Origin: Plasmopara viticola
Lineage: Eukaryota > Oomycota > Peronosporomycetes > Peronosporales > Peronosporaceae
DNA: 64,000 nt
Direction: 5' to 3'
Assembly (NCBI GenBank): GCA_001695595.3
Contig: MBPM02000006.1
Span: 186,001-250,000 of the forward strand
The position numbers and the translations under genes are program-made. The notes beneath the pieces were generated by a model. The model was given only the letters and a program-made list of their open reading frames with translations. It was not told the origin of the DNA and did not search any database. The first letter of the stretch is position 1. The number at the start of each line of letters is the position of its first letter. Positions 10,075 through 22,657 of this stretch are shown here, piece by piece.

Positions 10075-11769
10075 GTTCACGATATAGGTCCAAAAGAACT
10101 TCTTTTGACATGGAAAATTGAGATACGATCGATAGTATACTTTATCTGAATAAAGTTTTATATGAGGCAAACGTTTCAAAGCAAATAATATTATTTTATA
10201 TTAAACTTCGACGAACTTGAATGTTTGACATCTTCTATACAATAGGCAAGTAGATTAAATTGCCGTGATTTGCAACACGCCTTATTTTTAAGTTGTGTGC
10301 AGCACCTCAGTATATTAGTATACTATTTGCAAGGGATTTCTAGCATATTTTGCTCGAAGTTGTAGAGGTTAAGCAGGGATGAAGTTAAAAGGGCTGAAGG
10401 CAGGTACACATGATTGTCGCATGGAAACGTGCTGTAGGGCTCGTTGTACTCGGCCCGTTCGGCGACATCAACCACGTGGCAGTTCACAAGACCATAATCA
10501 TTATACTGGTGCTCGATCAATTCGATCATCTTGAAGAGCTCAGGGAAGAACTAGTGCGGACATTTTCTGCATCGAGTCTTGCTACCGGGATCGTGGGCTT
10601 GCTCGCAAGTAAGACCGACTTACACGCTGGAATCCGCGGAGAACTGATGTCTGGTTGTCCGTGCGCGGCAAATAGCCTGGTGTCTCGGGTTTCCACATTT
10701 GCTGTAGGTGAAGCTGGATATAAGCTTTGTTGCGTTTCCAGGCAATTGTCATATTGGGATGCTTCTATTCCGAAGGCAGTCACTCCGAATAAGCCACAGC
10801 ATGTAGATTACACTACACCGGATCACGTTGATCACTTACAAAATATTGTTACCTATTACGAGACAGCGTGAGCTGTGGGACGGTGAAGTTCTAGTAGAAG
10901 AACTCTCCGACGGCTTTTGTCATAGAGCATCCGCAGAAGCGATTATCCGCGTCTTTCTCGAAACCACACTCGTAAATGCATAAAATGCCGTCTGTTTGGC
11001 AAGAGTATTCCCGGCACACGTTGAGTCCATTGTGCTCAAGTCTTAATTGATGTCGCTGAGAATGGGCAGTATATCACGGTCATATCGACGCTCTCGGTGC
11101 CACACTTCTTTTCAGTCCGACTCGTCTGTGATGCCAAGCATTCCATTCAGTTACCGCTTGACAGGTGGGACCTTGTGCCAAGAGCGGTAGACTTCGTGGA
11201 TGAAGTAAACCGTGTCGTACGTCCACGCGAGATGTGTCAAAGTATTCTTTGCAGAGAATGGTCTTGTAGTGAGCTCTCGTCGGTAGTAGTCTGTGGCGTT
11301 CCTGAAAATTCTGGAGACGGACGTAAATTTGTGAATTTAGAAAGTGGGGTTTCCTGGAGGCGGGACCAGCAGGTCATTTTATCCAGCTGGTACGCAAAAA
11401 GCGGCTATACCAGTACGGGATCTCCCATTTCGCCTACCGAGCCTCCAATGCCGTTCACTTGAACACTTCCAGCATGCAAGTGTTCATGTGAACGGCATGG
11501 GCTGATAATTTTTATTCATCAAAAATTATGCGAGGTCGCACCAGGGCTCGTACGCTGCAGGTGCAGCCGGTATTGGAGCGTATAGAATATCAAATCGACG
11601 CTGCCGTACCTGCCTTTCAAAAAAGGCTAAGCACGGGCGCAAATTATGTACATGACAACGACCCACAATTGAAGCGCATATTCACACTCGCAGGTAATCC
11701 TAGGCTACCCTGCGACGTCGGCCAGTGTAGTAGTTCCTAGGGCATTAGTCGATTAAAGTCCCACGTCTT
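10075..11769. other. Decayed intergenic DNA
   Basis: No intact gene. Open stretches occur on both strands at 10323-10871 but neither is recognisable. A Cys-rich minus-strand remnant lies at 10890-11046. Minus-strand fragments such as WTYDTVYFIHEVYRSWHK near 11200 suggest an old coding region broken by stops and frameshifts. It may be the 3' part of the LINE next door or an unrelated element. Confidence 0.5.
10890..11046 (-). pseudogene. Cys-rich coding remnant
   Basis: A minus-strand frame reads NGLNVCREYSCQTDGILC, then IYECGFEKDADNRFCGCSM, and ends EFFY before a stop. Six cysteines fall in a short span. The frame has no start of its own; upstream minus-strand sequence continues only after a frame change. 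No family was recognised; an EGF-like or zinc-binding tail are both possible. Confidence 0.3.
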
Positions 11770-14110
11770 GAAGATCTCCTTTAAGAACTTGCACGGGCAC
11801 TTTACTTGTTTCACGAAGGCGGCGGGCAGACTAGTCACCGCCGCCGTGTAACAAGACAAGGGTAGTACGATAGCTTGTACAGCAACACCACGACCGCGAA
11901 GCGTCCGGGTGCTAAACCTTCCTATGAGGCAGCTTTTTAATATTGCTCTCGGGAGTTTTTAAAAAGGAAACTGATCGGGGGCAAAAGGCTAGCAAGAACG
12001 CCAAGAAGGCGTACCTTTTTGCCTCTCGTAGTAATATCCTGTCCATCTCCTTTTAGCGTGCGCCGGAGCTCTCACAATATCGGCGAGAATTGGAAGAAAT
12101 GAGTGTTGTGAACATTGGGATGATGGTTAGCAGTGACAGCGTTACTGGACCCCGGAACATCAGCAATTGAAAACAGGTGGTCGACTTCTTCGTTACTAGA
12201 TACTTAAAGAGCGCTGGAGAGATTGAGCCACCTTGATGAACGCCGCATCCAAGCCCGAAGAAGTTGCTTGCATTTCCGTCCACTGGGACGCTAACGTCCC
12301 AGAAACGTCGCCGAGGTTCATGTGTCGCAGTTTTAGTAATAGCGTCGCTCGAAGGGCCCGGTCGATATAATTTGCGCAGTCAAGGAGCACTGTACCAAGT
12401 TTGGTTGCCCGGCTCACGTCATGGAAATTAATATTTTAGCAATGTGTTTGTAACGGATTGTCTCTGAAAGAATCCGGGTTGGTCTGAGTGAGGCAGTAGC
12501 AGCAAAATATCGCGAATATGCCAAGCGGGAATCGTTAGTCTGGTTTTGGCATCACGGTTGAGCACCACGATCGCACAATATTAAGTGGGAAACCTGCGAT
12601 CACCACTCTTATACAGCAGCGAGTTGTAGGCTTTTTCTTGAGGGTTGAACATTTTTACAAAAGCGTACATCATCTCGTACATATGCGTCCGGAGTGACGT
12701 TTCGGCCTTGTAATATTTTGCTAGTAACCATCGTAGCCCGCCAAACGGCTTTTTGGAGATTTGTAGATTACCTAAGGGAATTATTGTCGATAAACGGACC
12801 GTCGAGCATGCGTCGCTGTACCATCGTATGTCTTGCCAGTTTGGCCTCTCGCAAATCTAATGGCAGAAATTGGGGTAAGAGCCTACATAAACTAATGGCG
12901 CGCTTCAACCATTTCTACGACATCGTCAGCTTTAGTATCATTTGGACACGTAGCATTAAGTATCGCAACGATCCGGGCACCATTCGTGAAAGGGCGAAAG
13001 AAAGATGAAAATCATGTTCTCTTTTTGTGATGTCCTGGTCGAAGTTAAGCATTTCAAGGCAGTCAGCGAGGAGACCCTTTTGCACCTTTAAGGCGCTCCG
13101 GGTCTATGTTAGATCGTGTCGAGTAGCTTTAAAAATCAAGCCGTGTCGAGAGCCTTTGAAATTTGTACAGCTGTCCGTCGCGTTGTCAAATGCTATCGTC
13201 TTTTTCTAGAGCGTGGTGACTTTTCTGGAGAAATGCGCGGTGAGTTGCCTTGTGCTCGTCCAACAATACTTCAGAGTAAGAGCCAGGGAATCATCAGAGT
13301 CACTTTGCGAGTCACTCGAGAGTTCTAGCGAGTGCTGCATTTACTAATGGGACATCCAGCAGCCAGCGTGAGCAATCCAAGGCAGTCGCTTTAAGCCAAG
13401 GCAATCTGACGACACAAAATGTAGCAGTACAGGGTAGTGGCTACATTATCTCGGTGATGTAATAGGAGCATTTGTAGTTCGCGTTGGAAAGGTCCGTCGC
13501 CACGAGACAAAGTCAAATTGATATCGATGACCTGGGCCGAGAGTATTTAAAGAGGTCGCTCTTCACGAATTTATGGTAAACAATTCCAGCACACGAATAT
13601 CACCTCGTCAAGACCAAGGTCGTGCGGGTCGGAGTCGCTATATCGAATTGTAGGTTAAGTAGCGTGGTGGGATCGCCACATCAATGTGGTTAGCCGTATC
13701 CAAATACTAGGCGGGCAGCGAGACAAAAAAGCGCCTGCGATATAGACATCGTGAATCAATCCCCGAAGGCTGCGTACATTACAAGGTAGTGAGGTTGTTG
13801 CGTAGCTCTAGCGTTACGAGAGTTTACATCCCCACTGAGCTTGAGGGGCTGAAATCAGTGAGAAGTGGGGCAATCCCTGTGCATTGGAAAAAGTCTTCGT
13901 CGTTGCTTGATACCAAATAGGGTGAGCTTTCAAGCCCGCAACAGCAGTTCAGCTCGTCACGATTCAGAGATTGCCCACCTTGGTACAGTTAGTCTTTTGG
14001 AATGCGATACGTGGCCTTCCGATAGCAGCTTGTCGAGCATGCTGTTTACAATCTCTACTTTCTTTTCCGGTGCATTCAATCCATTATCGTTCATGAAATT
14101 TTCGCGTAGA
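11770..14110 (-). mobile_element. LINE (non-LTR retrotransposon) relic
   Basis: Minus-strand translations give the ordered blocks of a LINE reverse transcriptase, in different frames. SDQPGFFQRQSVTNTLL (about 12470-12530) corresponds to the region before motif A. LLDCANYIDRALRATLLL (about 12340-12390) corresponds to motif A, with the catalytic Asp. GCGVHQGGSISPALF (about 12200-12250) corresponds to motif B. Post-RT sequence seems to continue to about 11770. At 13860-14110 the minus strand reads NGLNAPEKKVEIVNSMLDKL, which could start an endonuclease domain. Stops and frameshifts are frequent, so it is dead. Outer limits are uncertain; no poly-A tail or target-site duplication was found. Confidence 0.6.
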
Positions 14111-17100
14111 GCCTAAGCCGTCTCAGAGGCACTCAAGTAGGCTTGGTGTAGTTAGTGGACTGGTCATTCACCCAAGTCGCATTGATTGTGTTGTCGACAT
14201 CACTCATGGAGGGAGTCGTGCAGATACTGCTACCATGTCACTAGAATGGTCTTTCAGGATCAGTTGAATTGCCAGCATTTTTGATGGGTTCAGCTAATGC
14301 TCGAGCTCTTGGCCAAGCTGAGATCGACAAAGCGCGACAAGTCCTCGTCCGTCCAAAGAAGAAATTTGAGTAATGGTCGACCATCGCCTAAAAAGTTTGC
14401 ACCATGACAGGATGATGATAAGGGACGTGCGCTCGGAGGACAAATTTATGCAGGCGTAAGCTAGAACTAGCCAACATCAAGAGTCTTCCAGACCTTGACC
14501 GGCAAGTGTCGTGCTTGAAGCCGGAGCTACTTCAGGTTGTATACCGTGGCGAGGAAACTAATAGAGTGCGGTGTGTATCATGCGTCGTAGAAGGTTTGCC
14601 ACCGTAGAGGCCGAGAAAAGTGTGCACTTTCACCACTGGTAGCAGCTCAATATATCAATGATGCATACGCTAGCATTGCGACGAGATGTCATGCGGCGAT
14701 TACAGTTGTGGCAGCTCGTGGGTCGCTTTGTGGGCATTATGGCGGTACTAAGAGTGCTTAAGCAAGGTTGTCTTGGGGTGGAAAAACAAGTGGGCGACAA
14801 TATTTGTTGACAATGACGGAGAGAGTCAGAGAAGTGCCAGCAATCGTCTGCAAGTCACAGCAGACGACATAGTCACTAGTTCGTAAATATGGTCGCGGAA
14901 TTTAAGTCAGTAGAGCTCAGAGACGATACTCAGAGTTATGAACACGTTCACGATCTGGTTAACAGTTCAAATGGAGGACGTCAATCATAGCGCATTGAAT
15001 ACGTCAAGCACAGCTTATCAATCAACTAATGCCGAACTCTCAGACCATTTAAGAATGATTATTCCACCCGGAGCTGATAGCACCGGTGGGGGTGGCGACG
15101 GGGCGCTGGACAAAGATTTGTGGGCCTGGCTGTGTATCGCTGGCACGCCACTGTACTCGCCTGAGTTTTCACGTCGATTTCACGTCGCTCGCGTTCACTC
15201 GCTGACAAAATGGCGCATGTCTGAGCGGCGGTGGTGGTGGCGGCGGCACGCTAGGTAAATTTAAATGGGAGCAGCATTTTGTTCAGCGAGTAATTTATTT
15301 GCTTCACGTACACAGGAAAGTCAAATCCGGTAAACTTGATCCCTCGTAGTGCCACATTTTCGGTGGGCAAAGCGTTGGGGACATTTTGCCGCAAAAGCCA
15401 AATTGTTCGATTGTTAGGCATGTGCGTGCCAGCGACATGCGTCGGGTCGACTGGAGACCCAGAGAGGTAAATCTCGATCTCGCTAAGCCCGTGCGAAAAT
15501 TATCGCAGCAGAATTGGACGCAGGCGCTGTACGGCTTCCCGACGAGCTTTAAGCCGTGCGGGGGATCGACATGTCGCCAAGCTTGATTTTGGAGTACCGA
15601 TTTATGCAAGCAATGAGAATATCGCAATTCTCCATTCAACTAACGGCAATGGCGTATGCATAGCTCGACACCGAGGTCCATATCTGGGATTGTTTGTTGC
15701 AATTGATCGCGTGTGAGACCTTGAGCGGGTCATATACGCGGATGAATTGGGGCGCGGGTGTTTACAAACAGATCTTGTGTCACTCACTGGCTAGCTCTTG
15801 CGCTGGCATATTACGCTCTCTCACCTCGTTGTAAGCAATTAAGAACTCGTCGGTCAGGACAAGTGAGCAAGACAGCCTAGCTGCTCGTGGTGGGATTGGT
15901 GCATGGTGGTTGACGTCGCAGATAAAAGCGGGGCGCAGACTGACCGAGATAACAGAGCGAACATCATAAGTGGGATGGCAAGCAGGCGGTCGGCAAAGAC
16001 TTGGGCCGCATTCGGTAAGCCGCTGGTAGGGTGCTTCTAAAAATTTCCCGGATTGAATGTGGGGTTGACGAGTGAGCACCGCTAGCAGCGTAAAAATGTT
16101 TATTTCAATATCTGTCTATGTCAAGTCTGTAGACATATCGTAATTCACTGTATCCATAAGAAATGTTAGAAATGAAGATCAATTTGCGTTAAAACTCAAA
16201 ATTTCCAAGCTAAACGACGACACCGTTTCCTAAGCAAATGAATGGAATGTAACCACAAGTCTTTCTGATGCTTAAGATATATGGTTTTGATCGTATGAAA
16301 AGCCACTACAGAAAATTGAGCTCCGACTGATAAGAAATCGAGCCGTTCCCACTTTCAACTTTCGCTTGTCACTGGGTCCTCATGTAGGCGCTCCTGTATC
16401 GGTTAGGTTCACCATTTCTCTGACCAACGAATTCAATTCAATATGAAGAGGCAATCTCCTCTGCTCTGAAGACGAATAAGATGGGCGAGATTCACAGACG
16501 TCAGCCCGTGGTAATTTCCCAAGAAGGCAATGACAAAACGGCCAATGAAGACAGTGTCTATCTTCGTATCTTGCCCACTACCAGAACTAGTGCGAGCTTT
16601 CAACCCGTGAAAGGTTCTTTTATTTCTTAAGCTACATGCCCAAAATGACATTCCAAAGAAGTATTATTTAGCTGCATGAAACCGAGGGCTACGCTTTTCC
16701 ATATCACGTGCCACAAAAGTTTCCACGGAAGCCCATCTTGCTTGGCTCTCACAAATGAAAATTAATGTATGTAGAGCCAATGTCTCGAGGCACTCTTACG
16801 GTAGTTGATGTCAAATACAGCATAAGGATTTACCCGGCATCGTAAAAAAGTCCGACGACAAGGGTAGCTTGCTCTTAGACTGGGGAGATTCTTGGATACC
16901 TCAATCACCGCGCTTTGTTAAAAAAAAACTTTGCCACAATCAAGTGAATAGCCAAGAAATGCTAGCCTTTAAACAACTCCGTCTATATTGGGGCTAGTGT
17001 GTGTCAAATACTTAGTTGTACCATCTTTTGTGACTTAAATCACGTGGTATTTCAACCAGCATATAAGGAAGCTAACAGAAATGCATTACATGAACAGCAT

Positions 17101-18983
17101 GAAAGAAATCGGTAAAAACTATTTACTTACATTTAAACTAAGGCTTTCTGCAAGCAAATAGCTACACTACAATTCGAAGCACTTGTAGTCAATCATCACA
17201 ATAATCGTCCAAATTTTTAGTAAAGATGAGAAGTGTAATTATTTGCCTCATCCTAGAAGACGAGGTGAAGAGGCTTACAGGCCTGCTTGGTGCCAAAATC
17301 ATCCTTTGATGGCACAAGAGCTTGAACAAATGAATGTGCGTTCGAAGGGAATCAGCTACAAGATCGTTATGTTAAACAACCTTCAAGGAAGACCACAAAG
17401 CTCCACGTCGATGACGCCGGTGCCTAAGGGAAATGTTCAAAACCACAGTCTGGATGGGCTCTCCAATCTAAAAGGAGCTAAAATGTCAGCTGATGCAAGT
17501 CTGTCCGCCAGACAACTATCCTTATCTTGTGCGGTCACGTTTCCGCGCAACATGCAAGGGTGGTGGAATTTGTTCGGGGGTTACAAACGTTTCTGGCTTA
17601 GACGAGATGGCCACCACTCTCTTTCGAAGAAAGCGATATTATCCATTTTACTGGACGGACTCCTCTCGAGCACCACCCAGACGAAGGAACTTATAGGATC
17701 TGTGTAACATGTGTGAAAACTTTATCTACTCTTCATGTTTCGTATATTGAGAAATTCGCAAAAATGGCAATAAAAACCGAATAAGCTTCCAGGCGTGGAC
17801 CCTACTAGAGCCATGACCATGACCTACTTAGCTTGAAGAGCTGGTTGGTGCTTGTAAGCATGGCTGAGGTTGCCGCGAAGAGTTTTAGAAAGAAACGTAG
17901 TAGTATGGCCTTGTTGGCTTTGGGACATCGGGCAGTCGCGGTCGATGCCTAATTCCTGAAAGATACTCGGCCATAAGCTGAAATCTAACAAGCACATCAA
18001 TGTGACACTTACATTTCCTGCTTAGCGACAGATACAGGATTGCGTTGTACCTCCATAATGATGGTGACTGCCGCTGACCAACTTAGCCAACCAAGTTCGT
18101 GAAGTTGTAAGTAAAGTTGATGACTTTCTTTTTAGCTTTGCAAAATGTATGGAAGCGTGACCATGCAAGATGTACAGCTAGCTGAAGGTTCGACGTTGTG
18201 GATGATGAACGCCGCTCTTATCGAAGTGTCATACATAAGTGCCCATTTGCGTAACCCACCAGGCCAAAGCCACTTAATTTCTCTTTGCCCTCATCAAGGC
18301 GAAAGCCATGGATAATTTTACAACTTATACGCAGAGAATAGCTTATTTACTTCCCTCTTCTGATGAATTTTCTCGCTTGCCATTATTGACTTCCTTCTGC
18401 TTAGGCTGGGCATTCCGCCTAGGAGCCGGCGTCATCGTATGGGCTCCATTTAGACGTACCAGACCAAACGCACTATCTTTAAAAAAGTAAAAGCTTAGCA
18501 CTCTCATTGCCCGACAATTTTCGCCATCGAATTGCCTATATTAAATCGAAATTTTCTCAAGTGGCTAATACTGACGTCTCGCTGGAAGCTGCACCACCTG
18601 TTGAAATGATTGCAATCAGTTAGGAGAGCACTCAAATGACGTACTTTCCATTACACAAGCACGTCGCGTCGTATTACATCAAGTATGTTACTCTCGTAAT
18701 GGCATCAAAAGAATCCCAAACATAAAAGTTTAAGACTTGCGCGTATTCAAAAACCAAGTACTATAAAGCAGTCCGGTATTTTTATAACGGTAGCAAGTCC
18801 ACTACAAAGTCGGAATAGAAAAGTGAACTTCTTCCCCTTTTAAATGACAAATTTGAGTCCAATTTTTAATTCAAATTATAAGCAAAAAGTCCATTATGCC
18901 ATTCTACTCTTCATCATCATAATCATGAGATCGTCTAGTACGCAACTTTATTGCGTCATTCTTCTACTTTCGTTCAAGGTATT
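14111..18983. other. Decayed intergenic DNA, no supported gene
   Basis: Nearly 5 kb without a credible gene. Short open frames (14938-15258 and 17243-17707 plus; 15304-15639 minus) lack recognisable domains and good starts. 17838-18400 is similar to 31518-32350 (see that entry). 16.1-17.2 kb is AT-rich with nothing recognised. Confidence 0.5.
17838..18400 (+). repeat. Dispersed repeat, blocks A (17838-18060) and B (18062-18400)
   Basis: Block A matches about 32158-32350 and block B matches about 31518-31830, both in the same orientation. The order is A-B here and B-A in the other copy. Similarity is clear by eye but heavily mutated. Neither block keeps an open frame. A tandem or circularly permuted ancestral unit, or a rearranged transposon, would explain the order change. 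Confidence 0.45.
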
Positions 18984-20825
18984 CTACGTGGCGCTGTGCA
19001 CATGCGTGCACGTCTTGCATTTCTTTGAAAGTGCTTTCACCACAAATTTCTGACATCGGCACGAGCTGCAGGGTCCCTGCGTGTCCGACGATCGTCGGCG
19101 CGATCCTTCCGATGCCTTACACCGCGCAACATTCTTCTTAGCTTGCTCAATCGCATCGTACAAGCATTGGGCAGCGCGTGGAGGTGGCACGGTTCCATTT
19201 AAAATCGCTTCTGGGGTTAGTTTTTGGCCGTAAAAGTTATTGTTCATTTCGGTCCTCGCAGTAATCACAGTGCCTTGTAATGAAATACCAGCAAAGAGGC
19301 CGCGGCTATGAGAGTAACTATAGTTTGCGCTCAACCCTCCGCGACCAGCAGCAGCTTGTGCCAGTGCATCGCGTCCGTACGGTCCGACCGCCACATTTAA
19401 TCCACCACCAACACTAACTTGTGTCCGGTGAAAGACTTTGACTGCTTTCTTCGATCCCATAATGATCATAAACTCAATCAACTCACCTCCGCCTTCAAAT
19501 CCGCCGCCAATCCCCGCGGTACCAATCGCGGACGGTGCTGACCACAACCCATTCCCAAGCTTAGCAATCACAATCCCCGTACCCATCTTTGCTGTGATCA
19601 ATAACCCTGCCTTGATCACCGTAAGAAATGCAATGCTGTGGGCTCGTTTGAGAAAATTTCCAGGAATGTACCGGTCGCTTTCAGCACCCGAATCCGGTCG
19701 AAAAAAGTGGCCGAGAATATCCGCAGCCGAACGACACGCACTCTCTAGCGAGCGACTATAAGGCAAATGCACCCGTGTTTTGGCTTCGTGTGGGTTTTCC
19801 TTGTGGCAGTTGGCAAACTGGGAGTTCAAACCCTCTTGAAAGTACTGAAGGATCGGGGCGCAGATCGTGCAGACTCGTTGAGGGTATGCAGGATCAAACT
19901 TCTTCTTCATACGCTCACTTGCCATTTGATCGGGCGAGATAAGCATTTTCGCAGGCGAGCACAAGTGACACACGGTTGCACCACACTTTCGACAATGATG
20001 TCGATGGCGTCGAATATCAAACGTTTCGCTACAGATAGCACACTTGAGATGGTCTGCATACCGACTGATGGTTAGCATTGATGTGGAACCAGTGGAAAGG
20101 GCTGGCACGAGCTCTCCACTCGTATTACTTGACGAATCACTGTCGATACTATCCCGTCGAATGAGTTCTGACGCAGAGAATGGTCGTCTATCTCCCGACG
20201 CTCTCATTGAGGTCGATATGATAGGAGTTGAAGCCACGCTTGAGGCTGATACCGGTCGTCGAGACGAGGTTCGGGTACCTCCGCTCGAGCATCCAGGCAC
20301 CCTCCCTCCTTCTCGTTTGCTCTTTGCATGCACTTTGACAAGAGTCCTTCTCTTCTTGTCATCTGGAATCAGTCGCGCAAGTTGGGGCAGCATATGCTCG
20401 AGCATGAGGTCGCCGCCAAAGTAGAGGCGAAGTCGCTCGTAAAAGATGCGAGCGTGGAGTTCCCCCTGTCCATACTGTTTGCAGTCGGCTTGAAAGGCTG
20501 ACACCACTTCGTCGTGGTGCTTATTAGCACCTCGAACAGCGGCAAGCATTTGCCTGTAGATGCCAGCAGCTTCGCTCCCAGCAGCAGCCGACGGAACGTC
20601 GAGCTTTTTCTTTTCTTTCACGGGTTCAGTGGCCTTTGTTCGGTCGTCCTCTCTGCCTTTCTTCTTCTTACATCGATCCTTGGGAATATTACGACGACTA
20701 ATGCCAGCGCTCGTAATCGCGTGTGTGGCAAGTCTAGAAGAAGAAGTAAGGAAGCAATAGCCACAGTGTGAACACGAACGTAAACCCGGAACAGCTCCGG
20801 CTCGACAAGAAGGGCACGACGCCAT
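18984..20825 (-). CDS. FYVE and SYLF (Ysc84/DUF500) domain protein (613 aa)
   Basis: One uninterrupted minus-strand frame. The N-terminus has a CxxC...CxxC zinc-ribbon-like stretch (CPSCRAG...CSHCGYC, residues 4-24). Residues about 105-170 (from FQADCKQYGQGELHARIF to IPDDKKRRTL) resemble the C-terminal helical region of ZNF598/Hel2-type proteins. A Ser-rich linker follows. The FYVE finger is at about 258-324, with four CxxC pairs and the RHRHHCRKCG signature that binds PtdIns3P. The SYLF domain (about 385-562; KAGLLITAKMGTGIVIAKL, then Gly-rich strands) binds phosphoinositides and actin in characterised members. The likely role is at endosomal membranes. Two decayed copies of its N-terminal region lie at about 37.2-37.7 and 45.9-46.1 kb. 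Confidence 0.9.
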   Translation of the reverse strand: MASCPSCRAGAVPGLRSCSHCGYCFLTSSSRLATHAITSAGISRRNIPKDRCKKKKGREDDRTKATEPVKEKKKLDVPSAAAGSEAAGIYRQMLAAVRGANKHHDEVVSAFQADCKQYGQGELHARIFYERLRLYFGGDLMLEHMLPQLARLIPDDKKRRTLVKVHAKSKREGGRVPGCSSGGTRTSSRRPVSASSVASTPIISTSMRASGDRRPFSASELIRRDSIDSDSSSNTSGELVPALSTGSTSMLTISRYADHLKCAICSETFDIRRHRHHCRKCGATVCHLCSPAKMLISPDQMASERMKKKFDPAYPQRVCTICAPILQYFQEGLNSQFANCHKENPHEAKTRVHLPYSRSLESACRSAADILGHFFRPDSGAESDRYIPGNFLKRAHSIAFLTVIKAGLLITAKMGTGIVIAKLGNGLWSAPSAIGTAGIGGGFEGGGELIEFMIIMGSKKAVKVFHRTQVSVGGGLNVAVGPYGRDALAQAAAGRGGLSANYSYSHSRGLFAGISLQGTVITARTEMNNNFYGQKLTPEAILNGTVPPPRAAQCLYDAIEQAKKNVARCKASEGSRRRSSDTQGPCSSCRCQKFVVKALSKKCKTCTHVHSAT

Positions 20826-22657
20826 GAGTCCAGATCGACGACTCTATATCGTTTTAAGCCAATCAATCAAGCTCGAAGGGGTTAATTTTAGCCAGTGATT
20901 TTGTGCACTTCTACATACGACATTTTATCAGTGCTGGTAAATGTGCTGGTAAATGGGATAAGATGTAGAATGTACTGCCTGTGAGTCCTAGGAAATTTAT
21001 CAGCGGAGCCATAGAGATTTCCATTCACTAAGGAGGGCGCACAAATTAGATATAACACAATAATAGGCTTGACACCCATCTCGTATTGCATGTGACTCAA
21101 GTCGTACTATGGGAAATATGTAACTTATGAAGCCGAGCTCGCACCGCATAAGTAAATCTCCTTTAAAAGAAGCCTCATAAGAGTGATGGTCACTCCGCAC
21201 TTGATCGGTAGTGAGCTCAAATTTTGCAATTTTATAAATTCGATATCGATAGCTTTCCTCCCTTTTTTTAAAAAAAGTGTGCTTGCAAGTAGCGTCACGT
21301 AACTTGCTTCCTTTGTAGCACATTACTCACTCTTGGAATAGCATGTGGAGGTTTCTTGCGATTTCTTACAACTAGGGATACACCAATAGAGAATTGAAGT
21401 CGACTGGTGGAAGTTCTTGTGAAAGCAGTTTGCCAATTATTGTATTGTATTACGTTATCGCGTTGCCAAGTTATGCACGTGCTAGGCTCTATGGCTAGTC
21501 CACGGCATAGAGTGGTGTCCGCATACGTCGAGTCTCGTTCGGCGGGCAGTGCAGCCAGCACCGAGGCCGTGAGGGTCTTCCATTATTTTGTGTACTTCTG
21601 ACTTGGTAAGTGCCCAGGTGGCGCCCTGGTGCTGGAGACCGTCGCGTCGAGGGTGAGACTCGTTAGAGACCTGCAGATGCCCGAGAGCACCTGCCCGAAG
21701 CGCGCGAGCATTTAGCCCCCGCGCTTGGAAGGAGGGCGTCACCCCAACCTTTTCCGAAAAAGTTTGCCAATTGTTTGCGGTATTAAACAGCAGTCTTTCT
21801 AATGAATTCTGGACTCGGATAGGCTATTAACGTGTTGCAATTTTCATACTTGAATCTTCTAAAAAGCGATGTGCCAGTATTGCGAGCGTATGATATTTTA
21901 GCCTTGCAACCCAGGGGTTTCTTCAATGAGAAATGTCTCAGGGGATAGATTGCGGTAAGCAAATGCCCAGTTTCTCGTATAATCCAGTCGGATGAGTTCC
22001 GATCCTGCTACAAGACTTGTATTTACAACACCAACAGGTCGTAGACACCGACCACGAGTAATTTTTGTCTCGTTGCCAAGGATTCCACCTTAATATCACG
22101 TTGATTTTTCGACGCAAAGGGCGTTGATGACCAAGTGTTTCTCGCGGCCTATACCCAAGCCGTAACTATCTGCATACCATTCTCTTTGATAATTGATAGC
22201 GAGCTACAGGTCGGGCTTAGGCCAGCATAATTACTCCCCCTCGCTCTTTGTAGAGTTTGGCGCGCAAGCAGCTACTACTGATTCATCAGTTCGCACAAAC
22301 TCTCGTCACGTAGTCTCCACCACGACATTCAATGGAGACGAGAGCAACTTTGCTAAATGAAAAGTCTCTATAGGAGGTCGAAGTTTAAAGTTGCAGCATT
22401 ACAACGCTTTTGCGGTACACCATCTCGAGAAGATCTTGCTTGTCGCGTTGTTCTATCAATATTATATCATCTGTACGATATTTGTCACGGAGAGCAAATT
22501 GACACGACCAATCTGGCGACTGTAGAGCCACAAAAGATGCTTGCCCCTGTAGAATATCGAAGCTTTCATTAATTTCTGCTTGAAATTACATAATTGAAGT
22601 AGCAATATTGCCATAGCGTACGGAACATAATCAAGTCAATTAGTTATATTCTCCCGA
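20826..22657. other. Intergenic with one SINE-like insertion
   Basis: 1.8 kb between the 5' end of the FYVE-SYLF gene and the 3' end of the SDR gene, both on the minus strand. It contains the FYVE-SYLF promoter and the SINE-like copy at 21439-21760. No gene was recognised in the rest. Confidence 0.6.
21439..21760 (-). mobile_element. SINE-like element, copy 1 (322 bp)
   Basis: Inverted relative to the other two copies. On the minus strand it starts TTTTCGGAAAAGGTTGGGG and ends in an AATAC-type tail. It is flanked by a 12-bp direct repeat, AGTTTGCCAATT, at 21427-21438 and 21761-21772, which is a target-site duplication. It is GC-rich except for the tail. No long open frame is shared among the copies. 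I could not match a convincing tRNA-type A or B box. Confidence 0.8.

Noticed and set aside
9373..10179. Upstream start for the membrane protein
   Set aside because: The extra 35 residues are charged and aromatic and precede a clear signal peptide at 10074; treated as 5' untranslated.
10410..10871. 153-codon plus-strand frame
   Set aside because: Both strands are open here, no recognisable domain; insufficient support for either strand.
19438..20771. Plus-strand frames opposite the FYVE-SYLF gene
   Set aside because: Antisense shadows; the minus strand carries clear zinc-finger and SYLF motifs.
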